A stretch of DNA of 64,000 nt from JANNSX01 sp963741525 (GTDB lineage: Bacteria > Pseudomonadota > Alphaproteobacteria > Rhizobiales > Hyphomicrobiaceae). The stretch covers positions 1-64,000 of the forward strand of contig CAVUIW010000003.1 in NCBI GenBank assembly GCA_963741525.1, written 5' to 3'. The notes beneath the pieces are model-generated. The model worked only from the letters and a program-made list of their open reading frames with translations. It did no database searches and had not been told where the DNA came from. Every line of letters starts with the position of its first letter. Positions within the stretch are counted from its first letter, which is position 1. Below, one piece after another: positions 1-10,082 of the stretch. Position numbers and translations under genes: made by a program.

Positions 1-983
1 CGGCCGGCGACGCAGCCGTCGTCGCCCGCCTCGCCGTGCAAGGTCTGGCGCTGCCGCGCGATCCCTTCTGGGACGAGCGGGCGGAGACGCTGATCGCGGG
101 ACTCATCCTGCATATTGCCACAACGTCGAGGCCCGATTACCGCCATCTGGGCGAGGTGCGCCGCCTCGCCGAGCTTCCCGACAAGCAACAGGACAAACTC
201 GCCGCCGAGCTGCGTTTGCCGGGCGATCCCGACCGGGCGGCGGCGGCCAGCATTCTGGAGATGCAGGCCTCCAACACGCGCTCCGGCATTCTTTCGACGG
301 CGGCCTCGCATCTGAGCTTTCTGCGGGGCGAGCCCGTGATCCATTCGCTCGCTCGCAGCACCATCCGGCTCGACGATGTGGCACGCGGCAAGCCGCTCAC
401 CATCTATCTCGTGGTGCCGCCGGACCGGCTCGTCTCGCACGGCAAGCTGCTCCGTCTCTGGCTCGGCACGCTGATGACGGTGCTGGCGCGCCGCCGCCGC
501 ATCCCGGAAAAGCCGACGCTCCTCATCGTCGACGAGGCGGCCCAGCTTGGCCCCATGGACGAGCTGCGCGCGGCGGTGACGCTGATGCGCGGCTACGGCG
601 TCAAGGTCTGGAGCTTCTGGCAGGATACGAGCCAACTCGTCCGGACCTATCCGGTCGATTGGCCGTCGTTTCTCAGCAACGCCTCGGCCTTGCAACTGTT
701 CGGCGGCGGCGCCGCGGCGCTCCAGGTCGAGTTCGACGGCTACCTCGGCTTCCAAGGCCGCTCGCTCGCCGACGGCATGTCGGCAGAAGATGTGCTGGTC
801 CTCGAGCGGGGCGCGCGACCGCGCGTGCTCCTTCGCCCGAACTACCTGGTCGATCCCGCGCTCGGCGGTCTCGCGCGTCCCAATCCCTTCTATCGCGGCC
901 GTCGGATCGTCCGCAAACCGCGAGAGGCGGCCCCTCCCTCCGGCACCAACATCATCGCCTTCCCCCGCGCCGGCACGCAGTAG
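1..983 (+). CDS. VirD4/TraG-type conjugative coupling protein, C-terminal part
   Basis: The frame is open from base 3 with no convincing start, so the gene begins left of the window; the GTG at 36 is only the first start-like codon. Coupling proteins of this family are inner-membrane ATPases that deliver relaxase-bound DNA or effectors to a type IV secretion channel. The Walker B segment TLLIVDEAAQLG is followed by a region rich in WSFWQDTSQL, typical of the TraG/VirD4 RecA-like domain. The Walker A and membrane segments would lie outside the window. The tail, rich in Arg and Pro, ends at a TAG at 981-983. No other transfer gene is visible downstream, so this is probably the edge of a conjugation region. 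Confidence 0.85.
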   Translation, partial: AGDAAVVARLAVQGLALPRDPFWDERAETLIAGLILHIATTSRPDYRHLGEVRRLAELPDKQQDKLAAELRLPGDPDRAAAASILEMQASNTRSGILSTAASHLSFLRGEPVIHSLARSTIRLDDVARGKPLTIYLVVPPDRLVSHGKLLRLWLGTLMTVLARRRRIPEKPTLLIVDEAAQLGPMDELRAAVTLMRGYGVKVWSFWQDTSQLVRTYPVDWPSFLSNASALQLFGGGAAALQVEFDGYLGFQGRSLADGMSAEDVLVLERGARPRVLLRPNYLVDPALGGLARPNPFYRGRRIVRKPREAAPPSGTNIIAFPRAGTQ

Positions 984-1082
984 GAGTCCCAGGCTCCTTC
1001 CAACTCGGGCCGAAACACATCCAGTGCCCGCAGGCCAATCGCGTATGACATTGTTGCAGCGACCATACTTCCGTCGCGCATC

Positions 1083-1109
1083 TTCCTCCCCCATAAAAAG
1101 GGGGAGGAA
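1083..1109. repeat. Inverted repeat after the coupling-protein gene
   Basis: Perfect 10-bp arms (TTCCTCCCCC and GGGGGAGGAA) enclose a 7-nt A-rich loop. It lies about 100 bp after the stop of the coupling protein, in the 320-bp gap before the first Rieske gene, and could act as a terminator-like structure although no T-tract follows. A related G-run stretch occurs at about 1167-1186. I see nothing else in 984-1303 apart from the Shine-Dalgarno GGAGAG at 1291. Confidence 0.5.
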
Positions 1110-1303
1110 AGGAAGCGGCGACTTCTCGGACCACAGGATATCACCACATGCGATTGTCACACTCATAAGGGGGGAAAGGGGGAGAGCACGCGCTTCAAAC
1201 CGAAGCGGGAAGTGCCTGCGAACATGCGAGCGTTATGCTTGCCCACAGCGCCACCCGGCCGGTAAGACCATGCTATGGTGTGGGTTTCCCGGAGAGGCTT
1301 CAG

Positions 1304-2335
1304 ATGATGGTCGAGACGCTGCCCGCCCGCTGGTACGTGGACGAGGCGATCCTGCGCCGCGAGCGACAGGCGATCTTTGCCCGGAACTGGGCGCTGTTCG
1401 GCCCCGAGCACGAGGTGGCCGAGCCCGGCTCATGGCGCGCGCAGCGGATCAATGGCTGGCCGATCATCGTGCTGCGCGACGAGAAGGGCACGCTGCGCGC
1501 CTTCCACAATGTCTGCCGCCACCGGGGTGCGGAACTCGTCGAGGCGGATGGCGCGGGCAAGTGCCGGTTGCTCGTCTGCCCCTATCACGCCTGGAGCTAC
1601 GATCTCGGCGGCAACCTCGTCCGGACGCCAAACTTCGGCGAGGAGCAATCCTTCGACAAATCGCGGCACGCCCTGTTCCCCATCCGCGTCGAGACCTGGG
1701 CCGGCCTCGTCTTCATCTGTCTCGACAAGGACACCCCCGGGCTCATCAGCTGGCTCGGCGCCATCCCCGGGCTCTGCAAGCCGTTCCCTCTCGCGCCCGA
1801 CATGGAGTACCACTCGAGCTTCTCGACCGAAGGGGTCTGCAATTGGAAGGCCTATTGCGACAACACGGTGGAAGGCTATCACCTGCCGACCGTGCACAAG
1901 CGGCTGACGGCGGCGATCGACCGCGACAACACCTCCATCAAGAGCTTCGATGACGGCCGGCTCGTCGTCTTCGATGTGACTTACCAGTCTTCGGGCTCGG
2001 ATCTGCGCGGCAACAAGGGCATCTGGTTCTACCGTTTCCCCGAATTCCAGGGCGTCGCCGGCGCGCGCAGCTTCAAGGCCGACCGCATCGAGCCGCTCGA
2101 TGCCGGCCGCATGCGCTACACGAACTGGTCCTGGTTCCGCGAAATCTCCGAGCCCGAGAGGTCGGACTCGATGGACTGGTCGCGCCAGATCGCCGCCGAG
2201 GATATCGGCATCTGCGAGACCGTGCAGCGCAACATGGCTGCCGGCGTCTACGAGACGGGCGTGCTGTCGCCGCTCCAGGAAGGTCATATCGCGCGGTTGC
2301 AACAATTGGTGCGCGAGGCGGTGGGGAAGGTGTGA
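1304..2335 (+). CDS. Rieske non-heme-iron oxygenase, alpha subunit
   Basis: This is a ring-hydroxylating-oxygenase-type protein. Such enzymes use a Rieske 2Fe-2S cluster to feed electrons to a mononuclear iron that hydroxylates or N-demethylates the substrate. The Rieske ligands are seen as CRHRG followed about 17 residues later by CPYHAW. The iron ligands appear as the HxxxxH of EGYHLPTVH and a late Asp in AAEDIGICE. The ATG at 1304 is chosen because GGAGAG at 1291 sits 7 nt upstream; an earlier in-frame ATG at 1235 has no such signal. At 343 residues it is slightly shorter than its two relatives nearby. It converges on the next gene. No reductase gene is adjacent, so its electron donor must be encoded elsewhere. 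The substrate is unknown; the group includes betaine and stachydrine demethylases. Confidence 0.85.
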   Translation: MMVETLPARWYVDEAILRRERQAIFARNWALFGPEHEVAEPGSWRAQRINGWPIIVLRDEKGTLRAFHNVCRHRGAELVEADGAGKCRLLVCPYHAWSYDLGGNLVRTPNFGEEQSFDKSRHALFPIRVETWAGLVFICLDKDTPGLISWLGAIPGLCKPFPLAPDMEYHSSFSTEGVCNWKAYCDNTVEGYHLPTVHKRLTAAIDRDNTSIKSFDDGRLVVFDVTYQSSGSDLRGNKGIWFYRFPEFQGVAGARSFKADRIEPLDAGRMRYTNWSWFREISEPERSDSMDWSRQIAAEDIGICETVQRNMAAGVYETGVLSPLQEGHIARLQQLVREAVGKV

Positions 2336-2357
2336 AGGTCGTGCGCGCCGTGAGTTT

Positions 2358-3521
2358 TCAGCCCGCGCCGATCCCTTCCTTCACCCACTGATGAAAATCG
2401 TAGAGATACATCTCCTCCGGCATCAGCACGCCTTGTTTGTGAGGTGCCGCCCGGATGCCGCGCTGGTTGAGCTCGCAGGCGTCCGCGTCCTGCTCGAGCA
2501 CGGTCGTCACGAAATCGATCGCCTTGGTGGTGTCCGATTTAGGATCGGCCAGCGTCGAGGCCGGGAACAGCCACTCGGCCGTCAGCTCGGTCTCCTCGGG
2601 GCCGAGTGGACGCAGATAGGTGATGCGCATGTAGTCGGGATGGCCGACGATGAACATCGAGGGCAGGCTCGTCATGTAGTGATAGCCGTCACGCCGCTCG
2701 GTTTCCGTCAGCCCTTCAATGGCGTGGCCGGCAAGCTTGCCGTCGAGTGTCCAGCTTTCACTGCCGCGCTTGAGGCCGCCCTTGAAGCGTGGATCATCAC
2801 CCTTGTGCTCCGCCCAATTGGGATCCTCGCGCTCCGACATGATGCCCCGGCCGTAGATCGGCACCATGTCGCAGAGCTCGGGATGCACGCCCGGACAGTG
2901 CAGACACTCGTTGAAGTTCTCCCAGAAAATCTTCCAGTTGCAGGCGATCTTGCGGGTATAGCTATGGACGGACACGAGGTCCTCGATGGGCCAATGATCG
3001 AGCCGGTCGCTGCCGCGCGCGAAGGCTTGCGTGAAGGGCGGCGCGTGCTCGGCGTCGAAGCAGAGGAAGACGAGGCCGCGCCATTGGGTGAGTGCTACGG
3101 GATAAAGAGAGAAGTTTTTCCGATCGAAACCCTCCGGTGAGGAGAGCGAAGGCACGCGGCGGAGGTCGCCTTTGAGGTCGTAACCCCATGCGTGATAGGG
3201 GCAGGTGATGAGCTTGGTTTTGAACCGACCCTCCGCCTCCCGGCAGAGCACCGAGCCGCGATGCCGGCAGGTGTTGTGGAAGGCGCGCAACATCCCATCC
3301 TCATCGCGGACAACGAAAGCCGTCTCCCGGCCGATCCTGACCGTCTTGAAGCTGCCGGGCTCCTCCAGCGTGTTGGCGCGGAAGGCGTAGACCCAATTGC
3401 GATACCAGAGCGTCCGCAGCTCGCGTTCATGCTGCGCGGGGTCATAGTAGAACGTGCTCGGCAGCGTTGGCTCGAGCCTCTTCAAGCCAACGAAATCGCC
3501 CCTGGCGCCATCGGCTGTCAT
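2358..3521 (-). CDS. Rieske non-heme-iron oxygenase, alpha subunit (second copy)
   Basis: A 387-residue protein of the same family as the preceding gene but clearly divergent from it. It carries CRHRG and TCPYHAW as the Rieske motif, and ENFNECLHCPGVH with the HxxxxH iron-binding pair. The late acidic iron ligand is probably in DADACELNQRG. The start is supported by AGGAGGAG about 8 nt upstream. It ends 22 bp from the end of the convergent Rieske gene, and is followed on the same strand by the ornithine-cyclodeaminase-like and maleate-isomerase-like genes upstream of it. The sequence resembles the glycine-betaine/stachydrine/choline monooxygenase group, where the reaction is oxidative N-demethylation. 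That assignment is inference; the substrate cannot be read from the sequence. Confidence 0.85.
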   Translation of the reverse strand: MTADGARGDFVGLKRLEPTLPSTFYYDPAQHERELRTLWYRNWVYAFRANTLEEPGSFKTVRIGRETAFVVRDEDGMLRAFHNTCRHRGSVLCREAEGRFKTKLITCPYHAWGYDLKGDLRRVPSLSSPEGFDRKNFSLYPVALTQWRGLVFLCFDAEHAPPFTQAFARGSDRLDHWPIEDLVSVHSYTRKIACNWKIFWENFNECLHCPGVHPELCDMVPIYGRGIMSEREDPNWAEHKGDDPRFKGGLKRGSESWTLDGKLAGHAIEGLTETERRDGYHYMTSLPSMFIVGHPDYMRITYLRPLGPEETELTAEWLFPASTLADPKSDTTKAIDFVTTVLEQDADACELNQRGIRAAPHKQGVLMPEEMYLYDFHQWVKEGIGAG

Positions 3522-3626
3522 GATGTGCTCTCCTCCTGACCTGCAAGCTCAAGCAACGCCATGAGACCATGCTTCGCGCGTTGCTTCAATGACATGGCTT
3601 TTATTCGAGCAGCCATGCGCCTATGC

Positions 3627-4604
3627 CTATAGCGTCAACACCGTGCCCTTGCCGGCCGCTAACGCCCGCTCATAGACCAGTGCCGCGGGCAGCGTGTCGG
3701 CGAGGCCGACGCCGGAGAAGATGAAAGCGCTTTTCCCAATCGCACTCTCGCGGCCCTTGATCTTGCCCGCGACGAGATCGGCGAGCTCGCCGGCGAACGG
3801 GCCCTGGTAGTTGAGCTTTTCGCTACCACCCGGCCCGCTCTGCTCGACATCGTCGGTGACGACGGAATCGAGCCTGGCAAGGCTCTCGCGCGTGAAGCTG
3901 TAGCCAAGCTCGACCATCGCCGCGTAAGCACCAGGCGCCATCCAGTCGACGTCGAGCGCGAGTTCGCCAACCGACTTGTGCGGCACCGTCGAGACGACGA
4001 TGTCCATTCCCTCGACGGCCTCGCGTGGATGTGTCGTGGCGCGCGCCTTCAGGCCAAGACTGGAAGCATGCGTGGCGAAGGCCTCCGCCGATTTGAGTGT
4101 CCGGCTGTAGACAACGACATCAGCGATCGGGAAGAATTGCATCAATGCATCCAAATGCCCGCGCGCCTGACTGCCGGCCGCGACGAAGCCCAAACGCGAC
4201 GAGCCGGGTTTCGCCATATAGCGCGCCGCCAGCGCCGACATCGACCCCGTACGCTTTTCCGTGATCCAGGTGCCATCCATCAGGGCGATCGGAAAACCGG
4301 TCTCGCCATCGTTCAACAGAATGAGCGGGATGTAGTCGGGAATGCCCTTGTCGATATTGCCGGGAAAGAAGCCGAGCCATTTGATCGCCGCATAGGACGG
4401 CCCGAGCGTCGCCCCCGCCTTCGCCATGAACAGCTTGCCATCGGGCCGCGCGATCAGCAGCTTCGGCCGCGTGAAGCCACGCCCTTCCGCCTTGGCGCGG
4501 AACCCCGCCTCGACGGCACCTGTCACCTCGGCGGTGGTCAGCCCGAGGCCCACGACATCCGCGCGGGAGAGATAGAGCAGCTCCTTGCCGATGTTGAGTG
4601 TCAC
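3627..4604 (-). CDS. Ornithine cyclodeaminase / mu-crystallin family protein
   Basis: Family members are NAD(P)-dependent and include ornithine cyclodeaminase (ornithine to proline), alanine dehydrogenases and imine reductases. The 325-residue product shows the basic substrate-binding patch around EKRTGSMSALAARY, and a Rossmann segment with GFVAAGSQARGHLDAL followed by VVVYSRT. The GTG at 4604 is preferred over the longer frame because AGGAGG lies 7 nt upstream. This start overlaps the stop of the upstream maleate-isomerase-like gene by 4 bp (GTGA), showing translational coupling. The nucleotide motif is GxxxxGxxA rather than the classical GxGxxA, as often in this family. The reaction is not certain; an imine or imino-acid reductase role in the adjacent demethylation pathway is possible. 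Confidence 0.8.
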   Translation of the reverse strand: MTLNIGKELLYLSRADVVGLGLTTAEVTGAVEAGFRAKAEGRGFTRPKLLIARPDGKLFMAKAGATLGPSYAAIKWLGFFPGNIDKGIPDYIPLILLNDGETGFPIALMDGTWITEKRTGSMSALAARYMAKPGSSRLGFVAAGSQARGHLDALMQFFPIADVVVYSRTLKSAEAFATHASSLGLKARATTHPREAVEGMDIVVSTVPHKSVGELALDVDWMAPGAYAAMVELGYSFTRESLARLDSVVTDDVEQSGPGGSEKLNYQGPFAGELADLVAGKIKGRESAIGKSAFIFSGVGLADTLPAALVYERALAAGKGTVLTL

Positions 4605-5338
4605 TCTCTCGCCTCCTTGAACAGCCGCCCGGGACCACGACCCGCTATGCCCGCCAACCTTGCCCCTTCCCACAGCGTCACCTGGTTGGCGGTCAGCACT
4701 GGCACGCCAAGCCGTTCTTCGAGCGGGGCGATGAGATCGAGCGAGGGCACGGCGGTATCGGGCAGCAGCAGCGCGCCGCCCTTGGGCACGCCGAGCTTTG
4801 CAGCCCCGTCTATGAAGCGCGCCGTGGCAAATGCGGCGGCCGCCGGGCCCGACGGCGCGTCGAGCCAGCTCAGCCGATCGATGCTGACACCGTCCTCGGC
4901 GAGAAAGCTGGTGAAGGCGCGGCTCGTCTCTTCGGGGTAGGTCGCGAGCACGGCGACCTTGCCGATGCGGAGAGCGGCGAGCGCCGACAGAAACGCAAGC
5001 GAGGTCGATGAAGCGGGCGCATCACAAGCGCGCGTCAATGCCGCCGCCTGCTCGCGCGCAAAGGCCAGCCCGTCGATGAAGCTGCCGCTGGTGCAGGCCC
5101 ACATGACGGAGGCTGGCTTCAAATGGGCGATCACCTTCGCCGACAATTCGAGATTGGGAATAGACCCCGTGGCGCGCAGATGGAGCGGAGCATGCTCGTC
5201 GTCGCCGCCGGAGATGCGCACGCCGACGACGGCCACATCGACGGAGGGATCGAACGCCTCGCCGGCGAGATAGAGTTCGTGCTCGGCGCCGGTCGGCGGA
5301 TAGAGGAAGCCCAGGCGGGTTCGGGCAGCGCGCGGCAT
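4601..5338 (-). CDS. Maleate cis-trans isomerase / arylmalonate decarboxylase-like protein (Asp/Glu racemase superfamily)
   Basis: A 245-residue member of the Asp/Glu/hydantoin racemase superfamily, which normally uses one or two cysteines on opposite faces of the substrate. The first half-motif [10 protein letters not shown] supplies Cys82. At the second site, where maleate isomerase and EutA have a Cys, this protein has [11 protein letters not shown] with Asp194. The start has GGAG 8 nt upstream. The gene overlaps the following cyclodeaminase-like gene and lies downstream of a heptamer repeat array and a third Rieske gene, so the three are probably one transcript. Whether it isomerises, decarboxylates or does something else cannot be decided. 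Confidence 0.7.
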
Positions 5339-5362
5339 CGAGCGTCTCCAACCGATCTTTTT

Positions 5363-6581
<1,219 letters not shown>

Positions 6582-6753
6582 TCGCCTGCTCCCTGGGCTT
6601 CCGCGCTTGGAGGCCGCCATTGATCTTGGCTATGATCGGCAATTCGCGCCAAGCCTGCAATGCCGGAAAGGAATAGCCGATGCGTCGAGTGGATCGTCTG
6701 GAGGGGTTGCGTCGCGGCATATCCGCCGGGCTGGACCAGATGCCGGTGGCCTC

Positions 6754-7530
6754 ATGAGGACGCCGATCCGCGCCGGCATCATCGGCACCGGCCATCTGGC
6801 AGGCTTCCTGGTGGAAGGCTGCAACCGGACGGGAGCGCCCTATCGTTTCGTCGTCTCGCCGCGCGGGCATGAGAAGGCCGCCGGGTTGCAGCGGCGCTTC
6901 GGCGTCGAGATCGCGGAGTCCAACCAAGAGGTGATTGATCGCTCGGATCTCGTCATCGCTTGTGTGCGGCCGAAGGATGCCGAGGCCGTGCTCGCGTCGC
7001 TCGCCTTTCGTGCCGATCAGACGGTGGTGTCGCTGATGGCGGCTGTCACCCATGCGCAGATGCAGGCCTGGGCTAGTCCGGCAACCGTCGCCGTCGGTAT
7101 GATGAACGGCCATGCGAACATGCTCGGTTTCGGCGCGACCGTGCTCCATCCCGCCAACGACATGGCGATCAGCTTTCTGTCGCATTTCGGTGCGCTGCAT
7201 GTGTTCGACGACTGGCCGCGCTACGCCCTGGCGAGCACCATGGCCGGCGTGTCGGGGACCAGTTTCGGCCTCGTCATAGAACTCGTGCGCTGGTTTACGA
7301 AGGCAGGCCTCGACACGCTGACCGCCCGCCAGCTCGTCGCCGAGACGATCATCGGCAGCGCCGAGGTGCTTCGCCGCTCGACCGAGCCGCTCGACGATCT
7401 CCTCGCCGGCCTGCAAACGCCGGGGGGCATCACTGAGCAAGGCAATCGAATCTTAAGCGAGCGCGGTGCGCTTGCCGCGTTCGACGAGATGTTGGATGCG
7501 GTGGCGAAAAGGATGGGGGTTGCGGGATGA
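6754..7530 (+). CDS. Pyrroline-5-carboxylate reductase-like protein (ProC/F420-dependent NADP reductase fold)
   Basis: The N-terminus RAGIIGTGHLAGFLVEG is a GxGxxxG dinucleotide-binding loop. The middle contains VVSLMAAVTHAQM, as expected for the end of the Rossmann domain in ProC, and the C-terminal half is helical and contains AGVSGTSFG, comparable with the ProC dimerisation domain. The 258-residue length fits ProC. The ATG at 6754 is chosen from homology, since the frame upstream is the antisense of the Rieske gene; its ribosome-binding site is weak. With the cyclodeaminase-like neighbour it hints at proline- or imine-type intermediates, for example from proline betaine, but this is inference. 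The start and end of the locus are divergent from the Rieske operon. Confidence 0.75.
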   Translation: MRTPIRAGIIGTGHLAGFLVEGCNRTGAPYRFVVSPRGHEKAAGLQRRFGVEIAESNQEVIDRSDLVIACVRPKDAEAVLASLAFRADQTVVSLMAAVTHAQMQAWASPATVAVGMMNGHANMLGFGATVLHPANDMAISFLSHFGALHVFDDWPRYALASTMAGVSGTSFGLVIELVRWFTKAGLDTLTARQLVAETIIGSAEVLRRSTEPLDDLLAGLQTPGGITEQGNRILSERGALAAFDEMLDAVAKRMGVAG

Positions 7531-7571
7531 TGCTTGTTCGTGGGGTGGAACTCCACTCGATGTGGCAGTTT

Positions 7572-7646
7572 GTAGGATCGACCGGCGGTCGCCCCACTTC
7601 GATCGGCATGCCAGGCTACAAGTGGGGCGACCGCAGGCCGCCCTAC
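7572..7646. repeat. Long imperfect inverted repeat between the ProC-like and dehydrogenase genes
   Basis: A perfect 15-bp stem (7585-7599 with 7620-7634, left arm GCGGTCGCCCCACTT) encloses a 20-nt loop and is extended outward by an imperfect stem ending in GTAGG/CCTAC. It is in the 209-bp gap between two same-strand genes and is too GC-rich and T-poor for a classic terminator. It looks like a dispersed palindromic repeat, but I cannot see a second copy in the window. Confidence 0.7.
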
Positions 7647-7739
7647 GCAACTACGCGAAGCGCCCATGCGCGGCACACTGGTGCTCGGCAATCGGCAATG
7701 AGGTATGCTTCTGGCAACTGAGGTCCAGGAGTAATGGCC

Positions 7740-8678
7740 ATGGCAGATCGCATCCCCGTTGCCGTCATCGGTAATGGCATCATCGGGCACGGCGTGGCGC
7801 AGATTTTTGCAACCGCTGGCCATCCGGTCGTCATGGTTGGGCGCAATCCCGCCAGCCTCGCCAAGGCGATGGAGAACGTCCGGGCGAGCCTGGCTGAATT
7901 CCAGGCGCACAAGCTGCTCACCGAGCCCATCGAGACGATCGCCGCCCGCATCAAGACTTCGACCACGCTGGGGGACGCCGCCACGGCCAGTTTCGTCGTC
8001 GAAGCCGTGACCGAGGATTTGACGTTGAAGCTCGGCATCTTCGAGGAGCTGGATCGTCTCTGCCCGGCCTCCACCATCCTCGGCTCCTCGAGCGGCCAGC
8101 CCGCCAGCGCGCTCGTGCCGCGCGTCAAGCACCGCGCGCGCGTCATCGCCACGCATTTCTGGTACCCGCCGCAGCTCATTCCCCTGGTCGAGGTTTGCGC
8201 CGGACCGGAGACGGCGCCCGACGTGCTCAAACGTACGCTCGATATCCTCCGTGGCGCCGGCAAGGAGCCGGTAGTCATCGACAAGGAGGTGCCGGGCTTC
8301 ATCGGCAATCGCATCCAGTTCGCAGCTCTCCGCGAGGCCTGGTCGCTGTGGGCTTCAGGCGCGGCCTCGGCGGAAGCGATCGATGCGGTGGTGCGGAACT
8401 CCATCGGCCGCCGTCTCGGCATCACCGGGCCGATCGAGAGCGCCGATGTCGGAGGCCTCGACACCATGGTCGCATTTGGGACGTTCCTGATGCCGCATCT
8501 CGATGCAGGCCCGCTTCCGGCGGAGAAGGTCGCGGCCATCGCGAAAGCTGGAAACCGAGGCTTCTCTACGGGCAAGGGCGTCTACGACTGGTCGAAGCGG
8601 GACGGGGATGCTCTCTTGAAATCGCGCCGCGCGGAGCTGTTCCGCTGGCTCGCCGCCGACAAGGCGGCAAAGAGCTGA
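7740..8678 (+). CDS. 3-hydroxyacyl-CoA dehydrogenase-type NAD-dependent dehydrogenase
   Basis: The product has the two-domain layout of the L-3-hydroxyacyl-CoA dehydrogenase family: an N-terminal GNGIIGHGVAQ NAD-binding loop, ATHFWYPPQ in the position of the catalytic-His segment, VPGFIGNRI at the domain junction, and a helical C-terminal domain. Family members include fatty-acid beta-oxidation enzymes and L-carnitine or gulonate dehydrogenases. AGGAG at 7727 is 2 nt from an ATG at 7734 and 8 nt from the ATG at 7740, so the latter is preferred. It is followed after 11 bp by the FAD oxidase gene. Given the neighbourhood of putative betaine demethylases a carnitine-type substrate is plausible but unproven. 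Confidence 0.8.
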   Translation: MADRIPVAVIGNGIIGHGVAQIFATAGHPVVMVGRNPASLAKAMENVRASLAEFQAHKLLTEPIETIAARIKTSTTLGDAATASFVVEAVTEDLTLKLGIFEELDRLCPASTILGSSSGQPASALVPRVKHRARVIATHFWYPPQLIPLVEVCAGPETAPDVLKRTLDILRGAGKEPVVIDKEVPGFIGNRIQFAALREAWSLWASGAASAEAIDAVVRNSIGRRLGITGPIESADVGGLDTMVAFGTFLMPHLDAGPLPAEKVAAIAKAGNRGFSTGKGVYDWSKRDGDALLKSRRAELFRWLAADKAAKS

Positions 8679-8689
8679 GGGCAACGAGC

Positions 8690-10015
8690 ATGGACGGTGC
8701 AGGGGACAACATCTTCGCCAAGGACTTCCTCGAAACACCCTACTGGTGGCGCGCCGCGCCTCCGCGCGAGCTGCCGCGACCGGAGCTTCCTGCGAAAACT
8801 GATGTCGTTGTCATTGGCTCCGGCTTCTCCGGACTCAACGCCGCCATCGAGCTGGCGCGCGCGGGGCGCTCCGTTGTCGTCATCGACAAGGAGGACGCGG
8901 CAAGCGGTGCTTCCTCGCGCAATGCCGGTTTCGTCGGCCGCACGCTGAAGCATTCCTTCGGCAAGCTCATGAAGACGAAGGGCCTCGACTTCGCCAAGCG
9001 CGCCTATGGAGAGTCGCAATTGGCCTTCAACTCCCTCGTCGAGCGTGTCGAGAAGGAACAGATCACCTGCCACTTCCGCATGTCGGGCCGCCTCATCCTG
9101 CTTCGCAACGAGAAGGAGCGGCAGGCCCTCCAGAGCGAGCTCGAGCTTCGCGCCGAGCACCTCGGCCACAAGCACCGCATGCTGTCGGCAAGTGAGATTC
9201 CGAGCGAGATCGGTGCTCGCGGGTACATCGCCGCCGCACTGATCGAGGATCTCGGCTCGATCCATCCGGGCATGTACGTGCAGGGGTTGCTGCGCGTGGC
9301 CGAGGCCGCGGGTGTCACGATTGTATCGCGCACCGAGGTGACGACGCTCGCCGAGGACGGCAACGAGGTGCGGGTCGAGACATCCGCCGGCCCGATCCGC
9401 GCCGGGCATGTCATGGTCGCGACCAACGGCTACACCGGCTTCGCGACGCCCTACGAGGCCAAGCGCACCGTTCCCTTCGACGCCTACATGATCGCGACGG
9501 AGGAGCTGCCCGAGCCAACGCTCGACAAGCTCCTGCCGAAGAACCGCACCTATCTGGAGGACGTCCTCAACATCGATTGGGTGCGCCGGGCGCCGGACCA
9601 GCGGCGCATTCTCTTCGGCGGCCGGACCGGCACGCGCAATGTCGCGCTAACAGACATGGCGCGGACGCTCAGGGGCGATCTGCAGCGCATGCTGCCGGGG
9701 CTCGGCGACGTCAAGCTCTCCAATGTCTGGACCGGCCGCTGCGCGGGCACGTTCGATCTCTACCCGCATGTCGGCAGTCATGGCCGCATCCACTATGCGC
9801 TCGGCTACTGTTTCGCCGGCATGCCGATGGGCACCTATCTCGGACAGAAGGCGGCGCGAAAAATTCTTGGACAGGAGAAGGCAGCCGCCAGCGTGTTTCG
9901 CGAGATTCCCTTCCCGGCCGTTCCCCTCCTCGGCGGCCACAACTGGTTCGTGCCCTGGTACATCGGCTGGCACGATTGGACCGAAGGCAAGGCCGCGGAC
10001 CGGAAGCGGGTATAG
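8690..10015 (+). CDS. FAD-dependent amino-acid/amine oxidoreductase (DadA/PuuB family)
   Basis: A 441-residue DAO-fold flavoprotein. After about 35 residues it shows TDVVVIGSGFSGLNAAIELA, the dinucleotide-binding loop, then EDAASGASSRNAGFVG, the usual FAD-contacting segment of glycine/gamma-glutamylputrescine oxidases. The C-terminal end has WTGRCAGTFDLYPHVG and a final glycine-rich FAD motif. The ATG at 8690 has GAGGG upstream and follows the dehydrogenase stop by 11 bp; the much longer open frame upstream overlaps the dehydrogenase gene. It probably oxidises an amine or secondary amino acid to an imine in the same pathway. The gene ends just before the IS5-type element. Confidence 0.8.
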   Translation: MDGAGDNIFAKDFLETPYWWRAAPPRELPRPELPAKTDVVVIGSGFSGLNAAIELARAGRSVVVIDKEDAASGASSRNAGFVGRTLKHSFGKLMKTKGLDFAKRAYGESQLAFNSLVERVEKEQITCHFRMSGRLILLRNEKERQALQSELELRAEHLGHKHRMLSASEIPSEIGARGYIAAALIEDLGSIHPGMYVQGLLRVAEAAGVTIVSRTEVTTLAEDGNEVRVETSAGPIRAGHVMVATNGYTGFATPYEAKRTVPFDAYMIATEELPEPTLDKLLPKNRTYLEDVLNIDWVRRAPDQRRILFGGRTGTRNVALTDMARTLRGDLQRMLPGLGDVKLSNVWTGRCAGTFDLYPHVGSHGRIHYALGYCFAGMPMGTYLGQKAARKILGQEKAAASVFREIPFPAVPLLGGHNWFVPWYIGWHDWTEGKAADRKRV

Positions 10016-10082
10016 CCGGTGTCTCCGAGAGATTGCCGTCCATGAGTTGGCGAAATGCCCCAACAGCCGACCCTTTCCCTTG

